Shown here: in pieces, positions 10,599-20,385 of the stretch
How positions within the stretch are numbered: the first letter of the stretch is position 1
Layout: each line of letters opens with the position of its first letter
NCBI GenBank assembly: GCA_003550305.1
Contig: QKYT01000114.1
Coordinates: 186,001-250,000, forward strand
Source of the DNA: Glomus cerebriforme
Taxonomy: Eukaryota > Glomeromycota > Glomeromycetes > Glomerales > Glomeraceae
Direction: 5' to 3'
DNA: 64,000 nucleotides
Notes under the pieces: generated by a model
What the model was told of the DNA's origin: nothing
The model's input: only the letters and a program-made list of their open reading frames with translations
The model's database searches: none
Program-made: the position numbers and the translations under genes

Positions 10599-11985
10599 GG
10601 TAACATGTCAGATAGTAACTTTTGGTACTTTCAATTTGAAATGTATGATACGTTGATATATGGCGTAATATTTTTGATTTTTTTTTCTTATTATCAATCA
10701 ATATCTTAACAATAACTCTTTATATTTAATTATATCAAGTCAACAAAATAAAATTTGTAAAGGGTGTTATGTTTCTCAAAATTATAAAGAGTTTCTGAAT
10801 GAAAAAGGTATTGCTTTAAAAAAAGTACTTATGTTGTTGAGATAAAATTAAGACTGCTTGTTTAAAAAAAATTAAGTTACAGTCTGATATAATTAGATAT
10901 TTGGATATTACTAAAACTATATACAACTCTTTAATTTCATTAGAAAATGTTAATAAATTTTATGAAGAAGAAAATGAAGAGTTATATCTAACTTTTAATA
11001 TTAAATTATCATCTTTTTATGATACTATTTTAAAAGACAATGAATCAAATAAAGAAAATAATGAACATGAAATTGATCATTATATAATAAAAGATTTTAA
11101 AAAGAATGAAAGTAGCACAAAAAAAAACTGCACAAATAAATGGTAAATATTTAACAGATCCAGCTAAATGGATATATTCATATCCTGCATATATTAAAAG
11201 CCATTTTTTTTTGTGCAAACATTTAATCAACTCTGTTGAAAAAGTTGATGGAATATTTTTTAAATAAGTGAGTGGTTGTTTTTGTTTTATACATATTTAT
11301 ACTACCTAATATTTATCATTTAATTAAAAATACAAAGAAATGGAAATTATCCATTAATTTCATCATATGAAGGCGAACTAGTAAATATATTCTGCTTTGA
11401 GAATATACTGGAGCAATAAAATCAAAATATTCCAATAACTCAAGATTCAATTGTTAAGAATGAAGATAATTATATTATTGAAAGTGATAATGAATAGCAA
11501 ATATATGAAACTAATTTAACTTATTTGCAGGAAATATTAAATAAGGTATGCACTATACAAATATTATATATAATAAAGTACTGTATTTTTTAATTTTTTA
11601 TTTATGAAAATGTTAATTTTTAGACTAAAGAATTATTAGATGAATCATGTAATAAGCCAAAATGGCATTTATGGTTAATTCATTAGAAAAAATGAATAAA
11701 GATATTATAGTACTTGAAAATCATAGAACTATGTCAAGAACTTGGAAAGATTTTAATAAAAATACAAGATATTGGAAATAGTAATATTATTTCTTTATAA
11801 ATATAATTAGAATAAAATAAAAAATAAGTATATCTAATATTTTAACTTGAAATGACATGTTTAAATTTAACAATATTTAATAAATTAAAAACAAAAATAT
11901 TTTATACTGCATTTTAATAAAATTTTACATGATAAATTTTATTAATGAAAGTATCAAAAGTTGCTATCCGAAATCACGTGTTATC
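10599..11985 (+). mobile_element. MULE-like relic with SWIM-type finger remnant
   Basis: The left end (from GGTAACATGTCAG through TAGTAACTTTTGGTAC) is matched in inverted orientation by the right end (GTATCAAAAGTTGCTATCC to GTGTTATC), about 80% over 35-40 bases. Inside, coding fragments on the plus strand read KYLTDPAKWIYS, SHFFLCKHLIN (about 11138-11240) and KMNKDIIVLENHRTMSRTWK (about 11685-11760). FLCKHLI fits the second half of a C-x-C/C-x-H SWIM finger, as found in Mutator-like transposases. The first pair would be Y-S-Y here, consistent with loss of both cysteines. A 9 bp target duplication was not found. Family call is tentative. Confidence 0.45.
10901..11146 (+). pseudogene. Acidic/Asn-rich coding fragment within MULE-like relic
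   Basis: An 81-codon frame begins with LDITKTIYNSLISLEN-like sequence and ends in a Lys/Asn/Glu-rich tail before a frame change into the SWIM-like part. It lies upstream of the SWIM-like block in the same orientation and is best read as part of the same broken gene, not a gene of its own. Confidence 0.4.
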
Positions 11986-12170
11986 TAGCAGATCAAAACT
12001 GGCTACCATTTTTTGGTAGTGACGCTAGGATGGTTTGATGTATCACTATCTGTTACGTAATTTATTATATCACGTGACTTATACTATATGATAATTTGTC
12101 ACCCTCATGTAGAGTTTCAAACCAGATTTATTTTTTATATCTAAATTGAATCCGAATCAAACCAAATTCC

Positions 12171-12365
12171 TTCAGTTCATCTGGATATAAATAAATCTGG
12201 TTTATTCATCTCATTTAGATATAATAAATCTGGCTTATTCAGTTCATCTAAATATAATAAATCCAGTTTATTCAGTTCATCCGGATATAAATAAATCCAG
12301 TTTATTTGGTTAATCTGGATATAATAAATCTGATTTATTCATTTCATCTGGATATAGTAATACGT
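12171..12365. repeat. 33-34 bp minisatellite, six copies
   Basis: Six tandem units follow TTCAGTTCATCTGGATATAA then TAAATCTGGTTTA, with one to six changes each. Inverted copies of the same unit occur at about 18935-19010, near the right inverted repeat of the second hAT relic. The two arrays may therefore be subterminal repeats of one family. Confidence 0.7.
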
Positions 12366-12887
12366 GATTAATGCTGTATATACTGTATAATATATACAGT
12401 ATATATGGATATTACAAAAACATGTATTATACTTAGAGATGGGAAAAGTTCCAAATCAAGTGACTCAAAGTCAATTCCTAAGCTAAACGTCAGTTTATTT
12501 TTGAGTTGAATTAAACAGCTTAAGCGGAATGGTCAGTTCAGTTCTAACTAAGTTTAGAACTAGTTTAATTAGTATTATTTATTTAGACTATTAGACTAAA
12601 ATGATAAGACATAAATCTTATGATCTTAATTTTTGTAACACTAAATATGTAACAGCAATTTTTGTAAATTTAAAAATATGATAAACTGCCTAAAATAGTT
12701 AATAAATATTGATTATTTTCAAAATCTTCTCACTCCCTCTTCAAACTTTTCCTTTTGTTGAATGGACAAACAAAATATAACGATGTTATTCTTAAAATAG
12801 GTAATTTTAAAAAAATTTTCTCACTCCTCTTCAAACTTTTTGTTCTTTTTGTTCTTTTTTTTCCTTTTGTTGAAATGGACAAACAAT
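12366..12887. other. Non-coding, repeat-derived sequence
   Basis: Contains a short AT palindrome (about 12375-12410, CTGTATATACTG with TATATACAGTAT). It also contains a CAGTTCAGTTC tract near 12530 related to the termini of the next element. The target region TTGTTGAAATGGACAAACAA occurs twice (about 12758 and 12868), followed by similar sequence. No gene seen. Confidence 0.5.
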
Positions 12888-13073
12888 ATGATAACTAGTA
12901 CTCTGAACAGTTCAGTTCAGTTCAGTTCTTAAACTGAACTGAAAACTTCAGTTCAGTTCGGTTCTAGAACTGGAACCAAAAAATTCAGTTCAGATCGAAT
13001 TGAAACTTAATAAAAAAGTGAAAATGCGAAAATTTGAATAATTTGGCATGCACTGATCCATAAAACATAAAAT

Positions 13074-13264
13074 ATAGCTCATTCGAATCATCTTATTGAG
13101 ACACGTCAAATGATATAAATGCATGTCTCTAGCATTGATATTTCATTCGCTATCAACAAAAATGTAAATTTCTTTAAGTACGATTTGCTGACGAAGTATC
13201 AATACTAGAGACATGTATTTAGTGTTATTCAATGCGTCTCGATGAGACGATTCCAATGAGCTAT
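13074..13264. repeat. Palindromic module 1 of fold-back element
   Basis: Starts ATAGCTCATTCGAATCATCT and ends with the inverted form GATTCCAATGAGCTAT. Both halves contain a GAGACRCGTC-like word and a CTAGCATTGATA-like word. Homologous modules lie at 13409-13599 and 13744-13933. The third is nearly the inverse complement of the first, and the central one is more diverged. Confidence 0.8.
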
Positions 13265-13408
13265 AAATCATCAATATTGGATCACTAGAAGAGGAGTAAA
13301 CTCATCAGTTCCAAAAATTCAGAATTTTAAATTTCAAAAATTTTAAAATGCTGACTCCAACTTTATATTTGATATTGTGCACCATCCAGTGATCCAAATT
13401 GATAAAAC

Positions 13409-13599
13409 ATAGCTTGTTAGAATCATCTATTCAAGACACATCGAATGGTACTAAAATTAATATTCTGGAATTCATCAATCGCCACTAATGATGTATTAGA
13501 TAAAAGCATTAGACACAATTAGCTAATGATATATCACTGCTAGAGATCTGAATTTTGTACCATTCGCTGCATCTTGAATAGACAATTCCAACAAGCTAT
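13409..13599. repeat. Palindromic module 2 (central, on the symmetry axis)
   Basis: Starts ATAGCTTGTTAGAATCATCT and ends with the inverted ATTCCAACAAGCTAT. Its midpoint, about 13504, coincides with the midpoint between modules 1 and 3, so it marks the axis of the whole element. Confidence 0.75.
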
Positions 13600-13743
13600 G
13601 ATTTATCAAATTTGGATCACTAGATGGTGCACAATATCAAATATAAAGTCAGAGTTGGCATTTTAAAATTTTTGAAATTTAAAATTCTGAATTTTTGGAC
13701 CGGTGAGTTTATTTCTCTTCTAGTAATCCAATATTGACAATTT

Positions 13744-13933
13744 ATAGCTCATTGGAATCATCTCATCGAGACGCGTCGAATGACACTAAATGCATATCTC
13801 TAGCATTGATACTTCATTGGCAAATCGTACTTAAAGAAATTTACGTTTTTGTCGATAGCAAATGAAATATCAATGCTAGAAACGAATTTAGTGTCATTCG
13901 ACGCGTCTCGATGAGATAATTCGAATGAGCTAT
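13744..13933. repeat. Palindromic module 3 of fold-back element
   Basis: Starts ATAGCTCATTGGAATCATCT and ends with the inverted ATTCGAATGAGCTAT. It is the mirror partner of module 1 and is the best preserved of the three: both halves keep GAGACGCGTCGAATG in full. Confidence 0.8.
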
Positions 13934-14084
13934 ATTTCATATTTTATGGATCAGTGCATGCCGAATTATTCAAATTTTCGCATTTTTCACTTTTTATTAA
14001 GTTTCGGTTTGATCTGAACTGAATTTTTCGGTTCTGGTTCCAGAACTGAACTGAACCGGAACTGTTCGGAGCACTAATGATAAC

Positions 14085-14728
14085 ATTATTCTTAAAATAA
14101 GTTTATTTTTTTTTTATCATAAAATAAAAAGAATATGAAATATCGATTATAAAAAAATTTCAAAAACTCTTTATACTTTATTAAAATGGCAGAATAAGTA
14201 CTATTACTTAAAAGACAATTTAATATTTAAATTTACTTCAAATGTGATTATAATTAATAATAAATATTCATGTTTCATGTTTTATTATTTCAAACTTTAA
14301 ATAATAAAATTCTTAAATTGCAATTATACTTTAATTTATTATCAAAAAAAAATCACATAAATTTGATCAGATGTTATAATCGATTTATTTGTTTTAGAAA
14401 GAAGGAGATGGAAATACCAGTTCATCAGAAAATTTGTTTGACCATAAGTTTAACCACTTGCTGAACATCAATAATAATCTAGAAAAAAAAAAGATTATCC
14501 TATGATCACTTGAATAAGTGAATTACTAAATTACTAGGCTGATTTCAGAATGCTTATTTATGCTTACTCAGGTACATATACCAAATTTCATCTAGATTTA
14601 TTGAAATTATATTGATAATTTTATAGTAAATTAATAATAATTTTATACTAAATTTACTGAATTTACAAATTATACTTGAAGGTAAGTTACAACCAGATTG
14701 ATTAAATGTTGACGTAATAATCATCAAC
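14085..14728. other. AT-rich, no gene recognised
   Basis: A 64-codon frame occurs at 14270-14464 but its composition is that of random AT-rich DNA (many Ile, Leu, Asn, Lys). No domain or repeat was recognised. Confidence 0.4.
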
Positions 14729-14875
14729 CAGACGTAATATTTATTTTTTTTTTTTTTTAGACAAGTTAAACGTATTTATTGTATATGATGTCAGATGACG
14801 AATACATTCTATAAATTACGTATACATCCTCTCTTAATAAGAAAAATGTAACTTGTCGCAGACGTAATATTTATT
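14729..14875 (-). mobile_element. SINE-like or processed small-RNA insertion with poly(A) and 17 bp target duplication
   Basis: CAGACGTAATATTTATT occurs at 14729-14745 and again at 14859-14875. Between them lie a run of 13 T and about 100 bases. On the minus strand this reads as a unit of about 100 bases ending in a 13-A tail, flanked by a 17 bp direct repeat. That is the product expected from LINE-type target-primed reverse transcription. The unit starts GCGACAAGTTAC and ends AACTTGTCT before the tail, so its two ends pair, as in a small structured RNA. No tRNA A/B boxes or 5S features were seen. Source RNA unknown. Confidence 0.65.
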
Positions 14876-15244
14876 ATTATTATTATTATTAAAATTCTTA
14901 TTATTTATGAAAAAATTAACCATCAAAAGCTAATTTGAAAAAATTTTACCAATTAACCGCCAATTTCATTTGCAAAATATTAAATTTTCAAAAGTAGATG
15001 GTAATAAATTGATACACCTGACTGTTATAATATTTCTCACATCAGAAAACAACCTTTCGTTTGAAGCAGATATTGCTGGAATAGCCAAGTACTCTTTTAC
15101 TAATTGTGATAGAATTTGAAAATATAATGTTTGAGAAACCTACCATTTAAATTAAAATATTAGAACTGTTTTGACATGATCTTTCTATGCATATATGTAC
15201 AATAAAAAAATAAATATAAAAATATGTTTTTTAATTAAGGTAAA
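14876..15244. other. AT-rich spacer with a short microsatellite
   Basis: An (ATT)n run lies at about 14871-14892. A plus-strand fragment around 15045-15110 reads ENNLSFEADIAGIAKYSF before a stop. It may be a transposase scrap, but no family could be assigned. Confidence 0.35.
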
Positions 15245-15550
15245 TAAATCTAGATCTAGCATGGGGGTGAGACATTTATATATCGCTGAGAATTTTTCTA
15301 ATTTGGTAATTCTGGTCAAAATTATGAAACTTCTTTTTTTGGGAGTCTCGTGTAATCTAAATTTTGATTTTGAAGAGAAATAAAATTGCTTTTTTTGGAC
15401 TGTGTAATGTTACATAATATCCAGAAATAGAAATTCTAGCCAGAATTAAAGTTTTCGGCTAAAATTAAGAAATGTGATGATTAACATGGGATAAATAATT
15501 TTACATCTTGAAAAAATTCTGTCTCTAGAATAAATAGTAAAAATGAAAGT
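15245..15550 (+). repeat. Left arm of long inverted repeat around second hAT relic
   Basis: Inverted match to 19113-19400. The best blocks are GTCTCTAGAATAAATAGTAA at the inner end and AAAATTGCTTTTTTTGGA in the middle. The arm contains two subunits built on TTTTTGGRNTCNNGTAAT, about 70 bp apart. Identity by eye is roughly 70%. Confidence 0.65.
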
Positions 15551-16011
15551 CGAAAGGTATGACATAGGGTGACAAATTGGAGGCGATGAATAATAATGTC
15601 ACACCCTATAAGATATACATTTGCACTTTTAATTAAATGTTAATCAATTATTACGATTGATTTGAATTCAATTAATTGTGATTGTAATTAAAATTAAATA
15701 AATAAATAAATAAAGATATTGACATGATTTATTACTGTTTCAGATATACACAATTTTGATTAATTCGGATATAACAAGTTGTTTAAATGTAAAATTAATC
15801 TGATGTAATTGTGCATTGGATAAATATAATCTGAAAATCTTTCTATATCACACCATAATGACATAATTTCAAATTCTTTTATTCCATAACATCTAAACTT
15901 TAAATTTAAATAGTAAATTGACATGGAAATTATTATTTCTTTATTCTCCTCATTCTTCTTAAGTCATTATTTTATTTTTCTCTTTGTTCCTTATTTCTTC
16001 TTTCAAGTTAT

Positions 16012-18598
16012 TATGTCTGACACTGATTTCATAATTACCTGTTCATCCTTCAGTATTGCTTTTGCTAATGAATACAAAAAACATAGATATAATTTAGAAG
16101 ATGCAAGTGCAAGTGCTTTATCTTCAAACAATGCAGATAATACAAATCATGACAGGTTAACCAGGACTCAGGAGTAATAGAAGTTATACTTCCTACTTTT
16201 TTCACAAAAACTCCAGTGATAATCAAATAGCTTTTTGTATTTGTGAATGAGATACCAATAAAAAATCCTATTCTTATAGCCAAAAAAAAGGTTCAACTTT
16301 AAACTTGTCCTGTCATTTATGAGATAAACATGGTATTACAAAACATAATTATAAAGATTATCTGGATTCAAATAATAAGGTAAGGTTATAAAGTTATAAA
16401 GAAATTACAAAAATAATTATTTACAATCTAAGAATATTCAAATTTATATTAGCTAAAATAAGGTCTAATGCAAGATTCTAATTATCAATATGATGAAATC
16501 AAACAGCAAGAGCTTGAACATCTTTTAATAATGTTTATTATTAAATTTGTTTAACCTTTATATATTCTCAAGAATGATGCTTTTTGGGATTTTATTCACA
16601 CCTATGAATTTGAATTTGTAATACCCTGTGAAAAAACTGCAAAAAATTTAATTTATGAAGTATACAATTGGAGTAAAGGTCAACTCATGAATTTACTTGA
16701 AAGTACAGTAACATCAATTCACTTTACAACTGACCTTTAGATGTCAAAAAGTAATTATGGATACATTGGAGTAACAGCTATAGATATTATCCAAATGCCA
16801 AAATCAATTTGGGCATATAGTAAAATCCCAAATTATTTTTGGCATTTCAAATTATTTTGGCACTTTACTTAATAAATTATATATAAACTAAATGAATTTG
16901 TATATCCCAAATTATATTTATGACATTCCAAAATAATTTGGATGGCATCTATAATAACAGCAACTTGGCTTACCTCTGATTTCATCTTTCATGAAGTCTT
17001 GCTTACCTGCAATCATCTGGAGTACCCACACATAGGGGAAGCTATTAGTAGTGAATTATACCAAATCATTAAAAAGTGGCGTTATAACCAAAGATATAGG
17101 GAAGATCACATAAAGATTACAATTAGTTATAATATTTATAGTATAAGAATTAATGATTATATTTTAAATAATTTATTTATAGTTTAATTTATTTATAGTT
17201 TGATTTATTTATGATTTATAGTAGTACAAATATTGTAGAATATTGTAGAATATTGTAGAACAAATGATCAGCATGATTAATTATAAGTCATTACAGATCA
17301 TTTAATAGAGGAGTACAATTACGTTATAAAGGGGTAATTTATTTATAGCTTAGTAAAATATAGAAATAAGGGAAAGAAGGAGAGAAATGAAGAAATGAAG
17401 TATTACAAATAGATTAGTAAAATATAGTTCAGTGAAACAAGTAGATCAAAAATTGTTATAAAAGAAAAGGGATTTTCTCTTTCTAAAATTTTTAGCTTTT
17501 TAGCTCAAGAAAAATAAAAATGAAAATATTAATTATTAAAAGTTATTTAATTGAGGGAAACTATTGCATTTTAAAAAAGTTAAATTTAAAGATATGAGAG
17601 AAAGAAAGGTATGTTAAATCTAAACCAAGCATAATGTTAAACTAACACTTAATTTTAGTCTACTGATAGGTGGCAGACGTTAGTGACAGTGTTTATCAAA
17701 TACAATTTTCACTATTGCTACTGACAATGATTTCAATATAATTAAAGATGATTCAAGCTCTATTAGTGATGATAATAATTATTCATCTGCTGAAAATCGA
17801 TAACATTGGCAAAATGCTTAGCAACAATTCAGTGAATAAATAAGAAATCAAGCATGTGGACGAGGATGAGGATAAAGACAAAGATGTGATCATGGTCATG
17901 ATCGTGATCATGGTCATAATCATAATCATGATCATACTTTGAGAAATTCAAATATAGAAATTAATAAAGATACTAATCAAATCGAATACATTTATTCCTC
18001 CTATAGATAATAAAGATCTTCTTAAGAAAGTTTGTACTGTTATTTACTTTTCTTTAAATAGATTATGAGATGTGTCAAGTGAATTATGTTTGATTATAAT
18101 AATATTGGACCTTAGAATTAAAAATCCTATTTACAAAAGATATTACTAATCACATGGAGCAAAAATCAAGGGCTGAAGCTCTTCTAAAAGACTTATATAC
18201 TCAACTCAAACAAGATTTAGCATTTTCAGAAGAGATAAGGATGGCTAATATAGTTAAAAAGGATGATATTTTTGCAAACATGTAGTCTAATGATCAGCAA
18301 ATAGCACAAATAGTTGAAAGTGATGAGATTAAGTATTATTTACAAGTTCCAGATGAATCAAAGACTCTAGATCTACTATTATAGTGGTGATATCATAAAA
18401 CAAATTATCTTATTTTATCAAAATTAGCTCGCAAGTATTTTTCAATTCCCGCTACGTCCATTCTGAGTGAGTGTTTATTTTCTGATGCGGGTAACCATAT
18501 TACTTCAAAATAAATACGATTGTCTTCTGATTTAGTTGATAAAATTTGTTTTAAAATGCAATAATATTTATTTTGATATATTTCCCCCACTAGAAACT
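16012..18598 (+). pseudogene. Second hAT transposase relic
   Basis: The plus strand carries an N-terminal Ser/Asn-rich head (MSDTDFIITCSSFSIAF from 16014) and a BED-like remnant (about 16290-16370, SCHL then DKHGITKHNYKDYL). An RNase-H-like core piece (16620-16770) reads STVTSIHFTTDL, then a TAG, then MSKSNYGYIGVTA. The core resumes at 16955 with TATWLTSDFIFHEVLLTCNH. The C-terminal dimerisation region (about 18405-18500) reads LARKYFSIPATSILSECLFS. The TAG at 16738 and TGA at 18388 stand where relatives have Trp. The core is split by a MITE (16779-16954), and an AT-rich stretch (about 17180-17640) may be another insertion. A local Asp/His-rich repeat (HDRDHGHNHNHDH) lies at about 17895-17935. 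Confidence 0.7.
16779..16954. mobile_element. MITE nested in hAT transposase core
   Basis: A 176 bp insert lies between direct repeats TAACAGC (16772-16778 and 16955-16961). Its ends are imperfect inverted repeats: ATAGATATTATCCAAAT left and, inverted, ATAGATGCCATCCAAAT right. Reading across without the insert, the transposase frame continues as GYIGVTA then TWLTSDF, so removal restores frame and sense. The family was not recognised; a 7-8 bp duplication fits a hAT-type MITE. Confidence 0.7.
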
Positions 18599-18934
18599 GA
18601 TAATTAATAATTTGTTACTTGAAATATAATAATTACTTTAGTATTAGTATTAATATAATATTAATGTGTATATTTTTGTGAATTCTTTATATATATGAAA
18701 TAAATAAAAAAAATTAAACAAAATTTTATAAAGAATTTTAATTAAGTCTTTAAATATCAATAATTTTTTATTAGATGATTTTATGACATTTGGAGGTACA
18801 ATAGGGTGAATAGCTAAACAATTAAGGTTGAGTGATCTAAACCATATTTAAAATACAGTGCAATCCCTATATATACAGTATATTGCTTGTACAAAACAAC
18901 TATAATCTACATAAAGGAATTATGTTTGGATAAA

Positions 18935-19010
18935 ATGAATAAATCAGATTTATTAAATCCAGATAAAACAAATAAATTGTATTTATTTATATCCAGATTA
19001 AACTGAAGCA
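18935..19010. repeat. Inverted copies of the 12.2 kb minisatellite unit
   Basis: Reversed, this stretch reads CAGTTTAATCTGGATATAAA and then a second ATCTGGATTTAATAAATCTG unit, the same 33-34 bp unit as the array at 12171-12365 but in the opposite orientation. Confidence 0.6.
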
Positions 19011-19112
19011 GCAGGATCAATTCGGTATTAAATTCAAATTGGAAGAAATTGGATTTAAATCCAAAGATCAAAGGTCAAATTAAAATTCTACCCTGCATCA
19101 CAATATAGTTTT

Positions 19113-19400
19113 CCATTTTTACTATTTATTCTAGAGACAATTTTTTCAGTATAATAAATATTATTTGTCACATATTATTCAATTTTGTCCAAATTTTATA
19201 ATGCTGGCCAAAATGTTCTTATTTGGATCATAGGTAATATTATACAATCCAAAAAAAAGCAATTTTGTTTCTCAAAAATTGAAATTTTGGATTATGCAAG
19301 ATTTCCAAAAAGGCAATTTTATTGCAGCTCATTCAATTCTGGCCGGAATTATGAATCACATGATACTGGTGATACATCACCATGGTAATAAATTACAAAA
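19113..19400 (-). repeat. Right arm of long inverted repeat around second hAT relic
   Basis: Inverted partner of 15245-15550; the inner end is TTACTATTTATTCTAGAGAC. Together the arms bound about 3.5 kb that holds the second hAT transposase, which suggests one large element or two opposed copies of a repeat. Confidence 0.65.
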
Positions 19401-19453
19401 TCCTAAAATAAATTATAATAATAAAATTATGAATAATTATTTAAATAAATAAA

Positions 19454-19492
19454 ACTAGTTTGCTGCCCGTTACTTTGCAACGGGTTTTAAAT
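19454..19492 (-). mobile_element. Helitron-like 3' terminus candidate
   Basis: On the minus strand ACCCGTT-GCAAAGT-AACGGGC forms a GC hairpin followed seven bases later by CTAG and then T. This is the layout of a Helitron 3' end (hairpin, short spacer, CTRR, T). No Rep/helicase and no 5' TC end were identified, so this is only a candidate. Confidence 0.3.
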
Positions 19493-19507
19493 TTTATTTA
19501 TAATTTT

Positions 19508-19640
19508 TAATTCCGGCCAGAATTATGTGTATGTACATCAATTTCCTTTCTTGGAATTTCATGTAACTCTGTACTACCATTTTGATCCAATTTTCGTAGA
19601 AAATAAAATTTCCTTTTTTGGACTTCGTGTAATGTAACGT
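19508..19640 (+). repeat. Third, direct copy of the long-repeat arm
   Basis: Same orientation as the left arm: TTCCGGCCAGAATTATG, then TTTCCTTTTTTGGACTTCGT and GTAATGTAACGTG. It lies just beyond the Helitron-like hairpin. Confidence 0.6.
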
Positions 19641-20385
19641 GATTAGGTTACACAACTTTAAAGCATTTATTTATACAGTTAATCTAAACATTACAAATTT
19701 TTTTAATTAGATAGATATAATTTATATTTATAATACTAGTTAGATTTATTAAATTATTTTATTTTAATATTTTTTATTAAAATTAAAATTTGTTAAACAA
19801 ATCTTAAAAAATTATTTATTACATATATTTTTGTCTGTTTTGTAATTTTAAATAAGATTTAAAATTTTAATAAATAAATATAAAAAGGATAATTTAGCTA
19901 CATTATTCTAATTAGTTGGTGATATATAACTGTGACAAATAGGAATTTATATAGTAAAAAAATTCTGTTTTCAGATTAATTAATAAAAATAAGGTGTGAT
20001 AAATATTAATAAAACATATGGAAACCAATTAGAACAATGGATGTAAATTATGTAAATTAGTAAAGTCATACCAAATACTGTTTAAATTTTTTTTCATTTT
20101 TAAAATTTTAATTTTAACTCTAAGATTTTTATTTTATAATGTACAATAATAATTTTTACAAAATGCAAATTTATAACGTGAAAAATAAAAGTAATAAAAT
20201 ATATACAATATAAACAAAAATCTTAATAATGATTTAAATAATTAAATATAATAAAAAAATTCTAACAAATAAATAATAAACAAACTCCAATATAAATTTA
20301 GATAAAAGAAATACTCTATATGCAATAAATTATTAAAAGTTCATTTATCTTTATACTATTTCAATTAATCTTGTTATTTACATTA
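19641..20385. other. AT-rich spacer between repeats and FAB1
   Basis: Very AT-rich, with no frame and no recognisable repeat. It contains the 3' flank of the FAB1 gene and marks the border between the repeat-rich and gene-rich parts. Confidence 0.45.

Larger units (their letters stand above)
12896..14076. mobile_element. Hierarchical palindromic fold-back element of hAT type
   Basis: The 1181 bp element is flanked by perfect 8 bp duplications ATGATAAC (12888-12895 and 14077-14084). Its ends are TAGTACTCTGAACAGTTC and, inverted, TAGTGCTCCGAACAGTTC, which fit hAT termini. The whole element is one imperfect palindrome with its axis near 13504. Within it lie three palindromic modules of about 190 bp (13074-13264, 13409-13599, 13744-13933), each built from one half-unit in both orientations. 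The spacers between modules are inverted copies of each other too. No coding sequence is present, so it must depend on a transposase supplied from elsewhere. Confidence 0.85.

Noticed and set aside
12896..14076. Palindrome as a pure assembly artefact
   Set aside because: The two arms differ at many positions and the flanks carry a perfect 8 bp duplication, which an artificial mirrored join would not create.
14270..14464. Small gene of 64 codons
   Set aside because: Composition is that of random AT-rich DNA and it sits among repeats with no motif.
15923..16177. Signal-peptide-like small secreted protein
   Set aside because: The hydrophobic lead is upstream of the conserved hAT N-terminal head in the same frame and is most likely untranslated leader of the relic.
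17880..17940. Metal-binding His-rich protein
   Set aside because: The Asp/His repeat is a local short duplication inside the broken second hAT relic with stops on both sides.
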